Shown piece by piece: positions 8,052-17,452 of a stretch of DNA of 64,000 nucleotides. A program made the position numbers and the translations under genes. Origin of the DNA: Exilispira sp964581895 (lineage in GTDB: Bacteria > Spirochaetota > JAAYUW01). Numbering within the stretch: position 1 is the stretch's first letter; every line of letters starts with the position of its first letter. Location of the stretch: the NCBI GenBank assembly GCA_964581895.1, contig CAZOPR010000009.1:1-64000 (forward strand). Direction: 5' to 3'. Under the pieces are notes generated by a model, which was not told the origin of the DNA, searched no databases, and saw only the letters and a list, made by a program, of their open reading frames with translations.

Positions 8052-9644
8052 TTAATCTATAAATGGATTTGCGATTTCCTGCTTAAGTTTAGGTATCTTT
8101 TCAGTTGGTGCCATAATAGATTCTTCTTCCTCTTCACTTGCAAGTCTTGCTCTTATTTTTGCCCATCTTCTAAGGTTGTTTATGCTTTCAGCCATGACTT
8201 TAGATAAAGGATAGGTGCTTTTTAAGGATTTAATAATATCATCTAGTTTAACTTCCCTATCCTGATTATATGCAGTATATAAAGCTTCATTTATTGCTTC
8301 TTCTATTTCGGCACCTGAGTAACCAATAGAATCTTTTGAAAGTCTATCAAGATCAAATTTTACATCTTCATACCTTCTATTTCCGAGTCTTTTCTTAAGA
8401 TGTATCTCCCAGATTTCTTTACGACTATTAAAGCCAGGAAGATCAACAAAAAAAATCTCGTCAAATCTTCCTTTTCTTAAAAGTTCTGGTGGTAGTTGTT
8501 CAATATTATTCGCTGTTGCGATTACAAAGACTGGTTTTTCTTTTTCCTGCATCCAGGTAAGCATTGTTCCAAATACCCTTGCTGTTGTACCAGAATCTGT
8601 CATACCAGAACTTGCAACTCCTGATAATCCTTTTTCTATCTCATCTATCCACAATATACTAGGTGATACTGCTTCAGCTATATTCAATGCTTTTCTAATA
8701 TTTGCCTCAGATTCTCCCACAAAACCACCGAAAACTTTTCCAAGGTCAAATTTTAACAGTGGAAGATTCCACTCCGATGCAATTGCTTTTGCAATAAGGC
8801 TTTTACCACAACCCTGAACTCCAAGAAGTAAAACCCCTTTTGGTGGAGTCATTCCAAATTCTATGGCAAATGAATTAAAACCAGCTTTTCTTGTATTTAA
8901 CCACTTTTTTATATTTGAAAGTCCACCAATATCACCAAAACTTTCTTTTGGATGAAAATACTCAAGAATTCCACTTTTTTTTATTATCTGTTCTTTTCTC
9001 TCCACTATTTCAGGAATCTCCTTTTTTGTCAGTCGATTTTTTTTCAAAGATATTTCCTTAAAAGCATATTTTGCTTCTAATTCAGTAAGGCCAAGGGCAG
9101 ATTCTGCAATAGAAGGAAAATCTTCTTCAGGAGCATGTTGATCATCCAATTTTAATTCTTCAATTACTTCATGTATATCAGTAATCAGCATTTTTCTATC
9201 TGGAAGTGGGATTTCAAGGACATAGACATCTTTTTCCAGTATTGCTGGAAGATTTTTAAAAGGTTGCGATAATATAAGATTTTTATTTCCAGTAATTCGT
9301 GGCATAACTCTTAATCTTCCTAAAATCTGTCTTGATTGCATCGAATCAAAATAAATGTAAAGATCTTCCATCAGAAAAATCAAATCATTATTTTCATTAT
9401 CTTGAAACCATGCTAAGGCTTCTTCTGGTTCTTTTATCTGGGGTCTTTCAGAAAAAAATATTCTATCTATATCATTCCATTTTTTTATACCTTCTGAATT
9501 ATTCCACATGTAAAGTTGCCTTTTATTTTCTCTGGCAGCCCTAACAAGACATCCGTGGATTCTTCTCCATTCATAGCTGATAATCTGAATTATTGGTATT
9601 CCTGCTTTAATCTTCATATTTAAATCATTTTGATAATCCGACAT
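8052..9644 (-). CDS. Ycf46-like AAA+ ATPase
   Basis: A 530-residue cytoplasmic ATPase with a roughly 240-residue N-terminal domain and one AAA+ module: Walker A GVQGCGKS near residue 277, Walker B ILWIDEIEKG near 331, sensor-1 ATAN, arginine finger region LLRKGRFDE, sensor-2 YSGAEIE. Layout and the N-terminal part (LNMKIKAGIPIIQIISYEW) match the chloroplast/cyanobacterial Ycf46 family, whose biochemical role is unclear. It is the last gene of the seven-gene operon and its start overlaps the end of the radical SAM gene by 20 bases, with GAGGAG in front. The family match and its partnership with DUF1257 (Ycf35-like) and DUF2997 proteins make a joint complex likely; that is inference. Confidence 0.85.
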   Translation of the reverse strand: MSDYQNDLNMKIKAGIPIIQIISYEWRRIHGCLVRAARENKRQLYMWNNSEGIKKWNDIDRIFFSERPQIKEPEEALAWFQDNENNDLIFLMEDLYIYFDSMQSRQILGRLRVMPRITGNKNLILSQPFKNLPAILEKDVYVLEIPLPDRKMLITDIHEVIEELKLDDQHAPEEDFPSIAESALGLTELEAKYAFKEISLKKNRLTKKEIPEIVERKEQIIKKSGILEYFHPKESFGDIGGLSNIKKWLNTRKAGFNSFAIEFGMTPPKGVLLLGVQGCGKSLIAKAIASEWNLPLLKFDLGKVFGGFVGESEANIRKALNIAEAVSPSILWIDEIEKGLSGVASSGMTDSGTTARVFGTMLTWMQEKEKPVFVIATANNIEQLPPELLRKGRFDEIFFVDLPGFNSRKEIWEIHLKKRLGNRRYEDVKFDLDRLSKDSIGYSGAEIEEAINEALYTAYNQDREVKLDDIIKSLKSTYPLSKVMAESINNLRRWAKIRARLASEEEEESIMAPTEKIPKLKQEIANPFID

Positions 9645-10224
9645 TTTTTATCTCCTCTTTTAATTCATTGTCAGGGTATCCTATCAAATTTATTTCACCA
9701 TTTTCCTTTATATGGATTTCAACCTGATTTTCTTCAACTTCTTTTTTATAGATTTTTTTATATTTCTTATTATTAAAAATAATCTTTTGATTTGTAGAAC
9801 CTCTCCACCTTAAATAAGTGGATCTTTTACTATAAATATATCTTCCTGGAATGATAATATCTGAAATATTAATAAGTCTTAAGGAAGATTTATCTTTTAT
9901 TTCTTCTAATTCATAACCAGTGTAAAGCATTACACTAAGACCATTTTCTTTAACTTTTTCCACAAGATTAAGCAAAGAATCCGACTGATGTAAAGGTTCA
10001 CCACCAAGTAAAGTGATCCCTTCAATTCCTTTTGTTTTTAATATTTTTTCTAATACCTGTTCAACTGTAAAAAGATTTTTAGGAGTAAAAGGTTGCATAT
10101 CGACATTCCAGCAACCAGGGCATCTTAAACTGCATCCTTGAACCCATATAACAAATCTTGTACCTGGTCCATATATCCTACTTTTTTCTTCTATTTCAGC
10201 AATATTAAGAATATTTTTATCCAT
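9625..10224 (-). CDS. Radical SAM 4Fe-4S activase-like protein (NrdG/PflA type)
   Basis: A 199-residue radical SAM protein. The cluster motif is C31-x3-C35-x2-C38 (CSLRCPGC), followed by the SAM-binding GGEPL near residue 83. Size and the N-terminal pattern (GPGTRFVIWVQGC) match activating enzymes of the NrdG family, which generate a glycyl radical on a partner. No glycyl-radical enzyme lies nearby, so the substrate is probably different. The chosen ATG at 10224 lies just after the stop of the DUF1257 gene (10229) and is preceded by AGAAG; a longer frame opens at 10266 but would overlap more. The C-terminal 60 residues hold a Lys/Glu-rich segment and no further Cys cluster. Confidence 0.85.
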   Translation of the reverse strand: MDKNILNIAEIEEKSRIYGPGTRFVIWVQGCSLRCPGCWNVDMQPFTPKNLFTVEQVLEKILKTKGIEGITLLGGEPLHQSDSLLNLVEKVKENGLSVMLYTGYELEEIKDKSSLRLINISDIIIPGRYIYSKRSTYLRWRGSTNQKIIFNNKKYKKIYKKEVEENQVEIHIKENGEINLIGYPDNELKEEIKNVGLSK

Positions 10225-10228
10225 AATA

Positions 10229-10750
10229 TCATCTTCTAATAAGAACAAGAACTTTTTCTTTTCCATGAACTTCTTCGCTTATTTGATAACCAAGCTGCAT
10301 TGCCTTTTGTTTTAATATCTCTGTTTTTTCTTCTATCTGTTTTTTTAAATCAGCCTCTTCTTTTCTTTTTATTGCTTCTAATCTTAATCTTTCTCTTTCA
10401 ATTTCAAGTTGCTTTTCTTTCTCTTTTTCTTCAGTCATCTTTTCAATGTAAGCTTTTTCTTTCATTTTTAATTCTTCGATTTTTAATTTTTGAATCTTTT
10501 CATCCAGTATTTTTGTATATGTTTCAGTTAGATCTGAAATAAAACAATTTATATTTATGGTATCTGAAAATTCATTTGTTGTATATATTAATTTTGGGAC
10601 ATGATTTTTTATATTAATTGATAAAAATTGATTTATAATAATATTGTTATTGTTTTTTATAAAGCTGCAATTCATCCTTTTAAGAGCTTCTTCAATGATA
10701 ACAGGATCAAGAAGTTTTCTTAAGATAAATGCTTTTGTTCTATTGCTCAT
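10229..10750 (-). CDS. DUF1257 (Ycf35-like) protein with coiled coil
   Basis: A 173-residue protein with an N-terminal region (residues 1-75) giving the DUF1257/Ycf35 pattern of a short alpha-beta domain. A long charged helix from about 80 to 145 (Lys/Glu-rich, coiled-coil-like) follows, then the conserved tail AMQLGYQISEEVHGKEKVL ending in a basic pair. The tail is the most recognisable part of the family. Function unknown; family members occur beside DUF2997 and Ycf46-type ATPases (from memory, not checked). It overlaps the DUF2997 gene by four bases (ATGA), so translation is probably coupled. Confidence 0.65.
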   Translation of the reverse strand: MSNRTKAFILRKLLDPVIIEEALKRMNCSFIKNNNNIIINQFLSINIKNHVPKLIYTTNEFSDTININCFISDLTETYTKILDEKIQKLKIEELKMKEKAYIEKMTEEKEKEKQLEIERERLRLEAIKRKEEADLKKQIEEKTEILKQKAMQLGYQISEEVHGKEKVLVLIRR

Positions 10751-10956
10751 TTTTTAACCTCCTGCTTTTGATTATCTTTAATGATTACATTATCTTTCAT
10801 ATAATATTCATCAGTTTTATTGACCTCTTTAATAAATGCTATCTCTTCAAGTAGCTCTTTCATCTGTTCAATGCAGGCTGGACCTTTGACTTTAGATGTT
10901 TCAAAAGTAATTTCACCTTTTTCATCAATTTTGATGACAATTTTTCCTTCCTCCAT
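10747..10956 (-). CDS. DUF2997 small protein
   Basis: A 69-residue protein: two beta strands (KIVIKIDEKGEITFET), then the family's hallmark VKGPACIEQMKELLEE with one conserved Cys, and a short charged tail. This matches DUF2997 in size and in the glycine/Cys-helix element. The start lies two bases after the stop of the upstream PLD-like gene, with AGGAG embedded in that gene's end. The single conserved Cys could be a target or ligand for the radical SAM partner, which is speculation. Confidence 0.7.
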   Translation of the reverse strand: MEEGKIVIKIDEKGEITFETSKVKGPACIEQMKELLEEIAFIKEVNKTDEYYMKDNVIIKDNQKQEVKK

Positions 10957-10958
10957 AT

Positions 10959-12692
10959 TTACTCTCCTATTTTTGCGACTACTTTTGCATCATATTCTTT
11001 AGCAACTTTAATAGCTAATTCAATTTCTTCGATATATTCTATTAATAAATATAAATGATTATTATGTTCATAAAGTGTCCCAACTTTTGGCAAAATCCTT
11101 GGTGGAACTTCCAATTCTTCTTTCTTTTTATTTAACTTAACAATTTCAGATAATTCATTTGTTTCGTCTTTTCTTAATTTTTCGATTTCTTTAAGTCTAT
11201 TTTTCTCTTTCTCATTCATTTTTTCTATTGAATCTTCTTCTTCCATTTTAGAATTTTTTATTTCTAATAAACATTGGTCTATTATATCTAAAAATTTTTG
11301 CTTGATATTTTTAACTTTCTCAACTTCATCTTTAACATCAGCTATATCTGACATAAATTTAAGTTCTTCTACCTTTATTTTATTAAGTTCATTAATCAAA
11401 TCTTGAATCTTACTTTTATTAATAATTTTTTTAGTTTCCTTTAAATATGGCAATTTTAATTTATCAATAAATGATTCCATCTCTTTAATATCTTTATCTA
11501 TTCTATTTTTTATTCTCTTTTCAAAATTATTCCATAAGTCATATAACTTATGTTTTTTTGCATCCTTTAAAAGAGTAGGGGGGAAAAGTAACCATGTGAA
11601 ACTCACCTTTTTATAATATTCTTTATACTTGAAATCTTTCGGTTCTGGTAAATTATTTACCCATTGCTCTATATCATTACTATATTGTTTTCCAATATCT
11701 ATAACACCTTCTGCTTTTATTTTTAAAGGATTTGGGTTATCCCAATTATCATCTTTTAAGATTATTTCATTATTTATCTCTTCTATCTTCTTTTCAGAAT
11801 GGTACTGCCACTCAGGTAATGGCAGCCTACCTTTTATATATAACAATTGATCATTATCGAGTATTATGCCACAATCCCAGTCAAAAATAACATTAATATT
11901 CCTTTTAATATTTGATAGTTCCATATATCCGAATTTTATTGAACTGGCAGCAAAAAGCTTTGTATTTAATAGATTTAAATCCAGGATCAAATCTTTAATA
12001 CTTTTATCAAGTTTTACAAAAAGAATCTTAGAATAAAGATGATAATTGAAATTTTCCAGTCTTTTTTCTGGAAGGACAAGTTTTTGAATCTCAAACTTAT
12101 CTAAAATAGAAAAATCGTTGAATATTACATCTTCGGCAGCATATAAAATATCATTTAAATTGTCTTCAAGTGGCAAAGTAATTCTTATATCATTAAAAAA
12201 TATTTCCTGTCCACCAGCATTCCAGAATTCTTTGTTAAAATAATAAGCAAGGTCATTAATCTGCTTTTTATTTAAGTTAAGAATAAAATCAGGATTATTT
12301 GTCGATAAGATTCCTCCATTAAACCAGACTCCTTTTGGTTTTGTTTTATGGTCAACAAGTATAAATGTCGAGTAAATTTTAGATTTTTCTCTCATTATTC
12401 CATATTGAAAATTTTTACTATGCTCCTTTAAACTTGATGTTATGCAATATATTCTTACTTTTTTTTTATATGCATTTTCAAGTTCAATAAAAAATTCTGG
12501 CATTAAAATAACTGGGCTATATATTATAATTGTTTCTTTAGAATATTTAATCAAATCTATAATTAAAGGGTTTAAAGATTCAGGATCTATTTCTTTTTTT
12601 AATGGCAATCTTTCCCAAAAATTTTCAATCACTTCAGATGATTTATCTATTGGGCCTTTTGTAATCTTTTTTTCTTTTATTGGTGTTGGCAT
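10959..12692 (-). CDS. Phospholipase-D-like protein with degenerate HKD motif and coiled coil
   Basis: 577 residues. About 45-170 follow the PLD-fold pattern: a strand ETIIIYSPVI, a helix, KKVRIYCITS, then IYSTFILVDHK and GVWFNGG, and a closing FNKEFW. In active enzymes the central motif is HxKxxxxD; here the His and Lys positions read Tyr and Thr while the Asp remains, so nuclease activity from this lobe is doubtful. Residues 400-540 are Lys/Glu-rich coiled coil. The C-terminal 40 residues (PKVGTLYEHNNHLYLLIEY) form a small beta unit. Third gene of the operon; AGGAG precedes the ATG. The PLD assignment is from pattern only. It may act as a DNA-binding scaffold for the helicase. Confidence 0.5.
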   Translation of the reverse strand: MPTPIKEKKITKGPIDKSSEVIENFWERLPLKKEIDPESLNPLIIDLIKYSKETIIIYSPVILMPEFFIELENAYKKKVRIYCITSSLKEHSKNFQYGIMREKSKIYSTFILVDHKTKPKGVWFNGGILSTNNPDFILNLNKKQINDLAYYFNKEFWNAGGQEIFFNDIRITLPLEDNLNDILYAAEDVIFNDFSILDKFEIQKLVLPEKRLENFNYHLYSKILFVKLDKSIKDLILDLNLLNTKLFAASSIKFGYMELSNIKRNINVIFDWDCGIILDNDQLLYIKGRLPLPEWQYHSEKKIEEINNEIILKDDNWDNPNPLKIKAEGVIDIGKQYSNDIEQWVNNLPEPKDFKYKEYYKKVSFTWLLFPPTLLKDAKKHKLYDLWNNFEKRIKNRIDKDIKEMESFIDKLKLPYLKETKKIINKSKIQDLINELNKIKVEELKFMSDIADVKDEVEKVKNIKQKFLDIIDQCLLEIKNSKMEEEDSIEKMNEKEKNRLKEIEKLRKDETNELSEIVKLNKKKEELEVPPRILPKVGTLYEHNNHLYLLIEYIEEIELAIKVAKEYDAKVVAKIGE

Positions 12693-12772
12693 TATTTATT
12701 CTCCTATTTTTATCTTTCCTTACATTTATCTTTCATTTTATTTAATAATTATATATTTAATTTTTTATTATC

Positions 12773-13843
12773 TTATACTAAAAGCAGGTCATTTACAGCT
12801 TGTACCATAAGATATTGAGTTTTATCTTTATTAATTTCTAAAAAATCCATTAAAGAATATTCAGTTTGATAATATGAAGGGAATTTTAAAAGAATAGGAG
12901 TATCTTTCAATATCTTGTCATGCAATTCTTTCAATTTGATTTTAGATAAATACCTTGGCCTTTCACTTAAATTCTGCATTGTCAAATCGATCATCCATTT
13001 TTCAGCATCTTCAATATTTTTAGGGATAATTGGCAGGCTTAAGTTCAACTCCCAAAAAGATTCATCAATTTCCTGATTTATTCTAAAGCCATTAGTAGTA
13101 ATATGCTCGATCAGTTGAAAAGATTTTTTGCTATTAATATTATCTTTAATATCTTCATATTCAACTTCTAATTTTCCTATTTGAGGATTCCAGTTACGTT
13201 CATACAAAGAAAGATTGGAGTTTAGATCAAAATTCTTTATTTGCGTCGCAAAATTAAAAGAATTTTCGTTAAACTTGAATTTTAATGATAATTTATTTGT
13301 GACAACTTTTTTATCATCAAGTTTATAATTAAATTCAATTTGTCCCCTTAAATTGGAAAGATTTAATATTTTTGGGAAACTATCTTTCTGTTTCTCAAAT
13401 TTAATCCAGAACTCAATTTCATTTTTATCTTTTACATTTCTTATTTTATGATATTTTCCATTGAATATTTCATAATCTTCAAAATCAACAATATTACCTT
13501 CTAAAATATTTGAAGGTTCAACTCTATCTAAGTTTAATATTCCATTACCAAATATTTTATCTTTAATATAGATTATTTGGTAAACCCCAGCTTCGGGAAT
13601 CATGACTTGATTAGTTTCAATGGCTTTTTCTCCTAAAGGTGTCAGGCTGCCATTTTTTATTAATCCAAGATATTCAAGATAATTCAAAATGTTATTTATT
13701 TCGCCATTAGAAAAATTGCTTCTTAGATTTCTTAGGTTTTTAAGATAATATGCTATATCTTTTCTTTCTGTTTTAAGTTTAACCTGACATATAGATTGTA
13801 TTACATGAATATCTACTTCTTTATTTGCTTCTATCTGAATCAT
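12773..13843 (-). CDS. Uncharacterised operon protein with winged-helix-like N-terminus
   Basis: 356 residues from an ATG at 13843, chosen because TGAGG lies just upstream; a longer frame opens at 13930 inside the helicase gene without such a signal. It overlaps the helicase end by 23 bases. Residues 45-90 (NNILNYLEYLGLIKNGSLTPLG) look like a winged-helix unit, then PEAGVYQIIYIKDKIFG starts a long beta-rich region of unknown family. No catalytic motif is visible. The tight link to the helicase suggests a DNA-recognition or adaptor subunit. I do not recognise the family. Confidence 0.6.
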   Translation of the reverse strand: MIQIEANKEVDIHVIQSICQVKLKTERKDIAYYLKNLRNLRSNFSNGEINNILNYLEYLGLIKNGSLTPLGEKAIETNQVMIPEAGVYQIIYIKDKIFGNGILNLDRVEPSNILEGNIVDFEDYEIFNGKYHKIRNVKDKNEIEFWIKFEKQKDSFPKILNLSNLRGQIEFNYKLDDKKVVTNKLSLKFKFNENSFNFATQIKNFDLNSNLSLYERNWNPQIGKLEVEYEDIKDNINSKKSFQLIEHITTNGFRINQEIDESFWELNLSLPIIPKNIEDAEKWMIDLTMQNLSERPRYLSKIKLKELHDKILKDTPILLKFPSYYQTEYSLMDFLEINKDKTQYLMVQAVNDLLLV

Positions 13844-16800
13844 TTTTAACCTCAAATTTTTTAATTTTTTTTGTGATTTCTCTAATTTCAGGACTATTTT
13901 TTTGCTCATTGAAGTATTTATAATCTCCAAATATTACAAGTTGAAATCTGGCTCTTGTTAAAGCTACATTTAGTCTATTTGGACTATCCATAAAACCAAC
14001 TCTTTTATTTTGAACCATAGAAATAAATACTATATCTGCTTCTCTTCCTTGAGCCTTATCTACTGTGTAGTTTTTTATTACAAGTCCATCTATAATAAAT
14101 GTTGTTTCCCTTCTTCTGTTATCTGGATAACTTTCTCTTAGAAGATCTCTTATTCTCTTTCTTTGTGCTTCATAAAAGGATAGAATCATAATAGAATACT
14201 TTTCATTTTGATTTTTTGCCCATTTTATAAATAATTGAAGCTCTGCCAAAATAGCCTTAGCTTCTTTGAAGTTTGTATTTTTATATACCTGAGAATTATT
14301 AATATCTATCCAGATAGCCCTACCTGGATATCTGTTGTAATACCAATCTCTATATCCATTTATAACCAATCCATCATCAATTAAAGCTTCTCCAGAATAA
14401 AATAACTCTCTTGGTATTGAAGAAATATCTTTATGCATCCTATGTTGATAGGATAATTTAATATACCTTGGGTCCTTAACATAATCAGTCAACCCATGTG
14501 AAATAGCAGTTTTGATTTCTTTACTTTTCCAATCTTCAGTGACACCTTTTATCAAACTATTGATAACAGATGTTAATGCAACCTCTCCTATTTTTCTTAT
14601 GTTTGACATAATCTCCTTATGTTTGTTAACTGGCATTAAGGCATAAAGATTTGCAAAATAAAAATTTTTAGAACTACCACCTGTAATATTTTCATTTGAA
14701 AGCTCAATTTCTGCAATTCTCTTCATTCTCCAGGCCAATTCATCAGCCCAATCTTTATATATTGAGTTTAATACTTCTTCTTTTATCTCCCATGGAAATT
14801 CTAGACCTTTATTTCTATCGATACTATATGCATATTTACCTTTACCTTGACTTAAATACCAATAAAAATGCCTGTAATCATGTATATCATTATCTTTTGA
14901 GTCAGGGTATATAAGTATATGAGTATAAGGGAAAAGGTCTCTATTTTTTTTAAAGATTTCTTCTTCAACAAAAATGATATCAATATTTATCAAAGAAGGA
15001 TATTTTTTAGCAAGATGATCTTCATCAAAAAATTTAAAATACTGATCGTCAGAATCATCCTCTTCTTCAAACTCACTAAATTTATTATCCAAATCATCAT
15101 CTGATTCATCATCTAATTCATCATCGAAATAATTAATTGTCTCAGTCTCATAAGATATATTTTCAATATTATCTTTTTTACTATTTTCCTTAAATTCATT
15201 AGAAATAATAGCATAGGTATAATTTTCAAGATTATAAAATTTTGAGTTTTTATATCTTTGGTTATATATTTTAATTTTTTCTGGAATGATTTCTTTGATA
15301 TGTTTTATAACCATGGCTTTATCTACATAAATAAATTTTGGAGGTTCAAGCCATCTATTATTAATATTTACATCCTTTCTCGAGAAAAGAAGCTTAAGAA
15401 AAACAACTAGAGCTCTTTTTTGAGCCTGATCATTTAAAAGTGAGTCAAGATTGACCCTTATTTGTAAAGTATCTGTATAAGGGGAAAGTTGCCTAACATC
15501 TCCTACTATTATCCATTTTTTTGCATAGATGGCTGGTACGAGAAATTCTTGAAATGTGGTTTTCGAAGCCTCATCAACTATAAGACAATCGAACTCTGGA
15601 ATTATATAGCCAATACCTTTATTATACTTAAAATTTGGATACTGCAAAATTCCTATAGTTGTACCACATACAAGATTCGAAGAGTTAATAACAGCATCTT
15701 CAAGATATTTTTTCTTCTCATTTGGATTTGCCTGTATAAACCAACTTTCCTGTTCAAATATCTTTAATATTTTTTCCTTTCTATTTTCTATTTGATATTT
15801 TACGATATCATCAGAAATACTTTCCTCTCTTCCTATTCGAAGGGGGACAATTCCATTTTCCATTACTCCCCCAAGATTTTTAAATTTTTCTTCCAGTTTT
15901 TCTAGGACATTATCAACAGCAACATGAGTTGATGATGAAAGTAAAACCTTTTTATTTTGTTTTATAAGTTGATATATCAACTCAGCAATAGTTGTAGTCT
16001 TTCCAGAACCCGGAGGTCCTTCAAGTATTGCAAAATCGGGGGAATTTAGTGCCTTTAATACAAAATCTCTCTGTTCATCAGTCCCTTCAAGGTCAAAATC
16101 TGTTAAAAAAAACCAATTTATATTATTTAAATCAAATTCATTTGATGGCTTTTCCCATGAAGTTTCATTAAGAGGTTCAAATAAACGAAGAAGATTTCGA
16201 TGTTCTAAATCTGGTTTGTATATCAAAGTTCTGATGGCTTGAAGTTGCATATATAATATATAAGTACTTTTAGGAGGATATATTATTTTCCCAACAGGTT
16301 CTCTTTCAAGACATATTTTATTTTCATCCTGATTTGTTTTTAATACTTTAATTCTTTTATCTTTTTTAGTGTAGTTTATTTGAGTATCTTCCCATATTTC
16401 ATAATCTATGGAAGAATAAAGAATTTCAAAGAAAATATCAAACTTCGATCTTTTAAAATCTTCACTAGATTCATTTTCTTCATTTGTCTCTTTTAATACT
16501 ATCCATACACCAACTTCATCTTTTTTTTCTATAAGTTTATAACTATATGTCCTTTTTAAATTATCTATTAGATTACCCTTTATCTCTCTGTTTGTATTTA
16601 TCTTAAAAGCTTTATCTTCACCAAGAATAGAAAATTCTAAAAAATCATCATCATCGTAAAGACTTATTCCTCTTAGACTGTTAGTAGTTTTTATATTATA
16701 GTTAACTTTTATACCATTTATATATAAATTTGAATTTGGGTTTATATTTCCATTTAGATAAATTATAAATGTTTCAGCTGTTTCTTCTATTTTTATCACA

Positions 16801-17282
16801 CTATATTTATTATTTTCATCATCTTCAATCTTTTCGATTGAATTTATAGAATTCAATTTTAATGGTTTATAGTAAACAATTTCTCTTCCATAAAATAATT
16901 TTTTATTTGCTTTCAAATTTGTGCTATTTTTTAGGGTTAAGATTATTCCATCTTCTGCTTTTTCTATATTTTCATATTCCACTAAGTAACCATCTTCATC
17001 AATCAAAGCTTTTTGAGTTGAAAATTTATAAAATTCTATTTCAATAAAAATCTTATTTTTTGGTTTTTCAATTTCAACAACATCATTTGGATGTAAAATA
17101 TATGTTAAATCCTCATCTTTTGTCCATGCCATCCCATACTTACTGATATCCATAGAGTCAATGGCATTTCTAAGATACTGTGAAAAAAATCCTAATTCTC
17201 TATAAACATATTTAGCAAGCCTTTCTGGATAATCTGGTTCGACATTATGATAAAATAACATTTTTGTTTCATAGCTTTTCAT
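13821..17282 (-). CDS. SF1 (Upf1/Dna2-like) helicase, large
   Basis: 1153 residues from the ATG at 17282 (AGGTG six bases upstream; a GTG three codons earlier is less likely). Residues 1-410 are an uncharacterised beta-rich region. The helicase core starts with Walker A GPPGSGKTTT near 422, motif Ia STHVAVDNVL, motif II IVDEAS near 570 and motif III VGDVRQLSPY. After a roughly 300-residue insertion come YQHRMHKDISSIP near 950, TVDKAQGREADIVF and NVALTRARFQLVIFGD near 1110. This is the Upf1-like SF1B pattern. The insertion holds a strongly acidic run of Asp/Glu (about 715-745). First gene of the seven-gene operon. Expected to unwind or translocate on DNA or RNA; DNA is more likely with PLD and winged-helix partners. 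Confidence 0.88.
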   Translation of the reverse strand: MKSYETKMLFYHNVEPDYPERLAKYVYRELGFFSQYLRNAIDSMDISKYGMAWTKDEDLTYILHPNDVVEIEKPKNKIFIEIEFYKFSTQKALIDEDGYLVEYENIEKAEDGIILTLKNSTNLKANKKLFYGREIVYYKPLKLNSINSIEKIEDDENNKYSVIKIEETAETFIIYLNGNINPNSNLYINGIKVNYNIKTTNSLRGISLYDDDDFLEFSILGEDKAFKINTNREIKGNLIDNLKRTYSYKLIEKKDEVGVWIVLKETNEENESSEDFKRSKFDIFFEILYSSIDYEIWEDTQINYTKKDKRIKVLKTNQDENKICLEREPVGKIIYPPKSTYILYMQLQAIRTLIYKPDLEHRNLLRLFEPLNETSWEKPSNEFDLNNINWFFLTDFDLEGTDEQRDFVLKALNSPDFAILEGPPGSGKTTTIAELIYQLIKQNKKVLLSSSTHVAVDNVLEKLEEKFKNLGGVMENGIVPLRIGREESISDDIVKYQIENRKEKILKIFEQESWFIQANPNEKKKYLEDAVINSSNLVCGTTIGILQYPNFKYNKGIGYIIPEFDCLIVDEASKTTFQEFLVPAIYAKKWIIVGDVRQLSPYTDTLQIRVNLDSLLNDQAQKRALVVFLKLLFSRKDVNINNRWLEPPKFIYVDKAMVIKHIKEIIPEKIKIYNQRYKNSKFYNLENYTYAIISNEFKENSKKDNIENISYETETINYFDDELDDESDDDLDNKFSEFEEEDDSDDQYFKFFDEDHLAKKYPSLINIDIIFVEEEIFKKNRDLFPYTHILIYPDSKDNDIHDYRHFYWYLSQGKGKYAYSIDRNKGLEFPWEIKEEVLNSIYKDWADELAWRMKRIAEIELSNENITGGSSKNFYFANLYALMPVNKHKEIMSNIRKIGEVALTSVINSLIKGVTEDWKSKEIKTAISHGLTDYVKDPRYIKLSYQHRMHKDISSIPRELFYSGEALIDDGLVINGYRDWYYNRYPGRAIWIDINNSQVYKNTNFKEAKAILAELQLFIKWAKNQNEKYSIMILSFYEAQRKRIRDLLRESYPDNRRRETTFIIDGLVIKNYTVDKAQGREADIVFISMVQNKRVGFMDSPNRLNVALTRARFQLVIFGDYKYFNEQKNSPEIREITKKIKKFEVKNDSDRSK

Positions 17283-17433
17283 CAAAAACACCTACTATAA
17301 AGTTATCATGCAATTAAGATTCTTAAAAATATCGATCTTAAAAATTTCATAATGAAGATACTTTTTATTCTTACTATATTTTGCAAAATTAATATTATCG
17401 GATACTTTTACATATTAACTTTCTATTATAATA

Positions 17434-17452
17434 TATGATTATGTAAATCATA
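17434..17452. promoter_or_regulatory. Small inverted repeat upstream of the helicase operon
   Basis: TATGATT (17434-17440) and AATCATA (17446-17452) are exact reverse complements around a five-base centre, about 150 bp upstream of the first operon gene. The 285-bp region must hold the operon promoter and the end of the ABC exporter transcript. The site could bind a dimeric regulator. Arms of seven A/T-rich bases are weak evidence. Confidence 0.25.
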
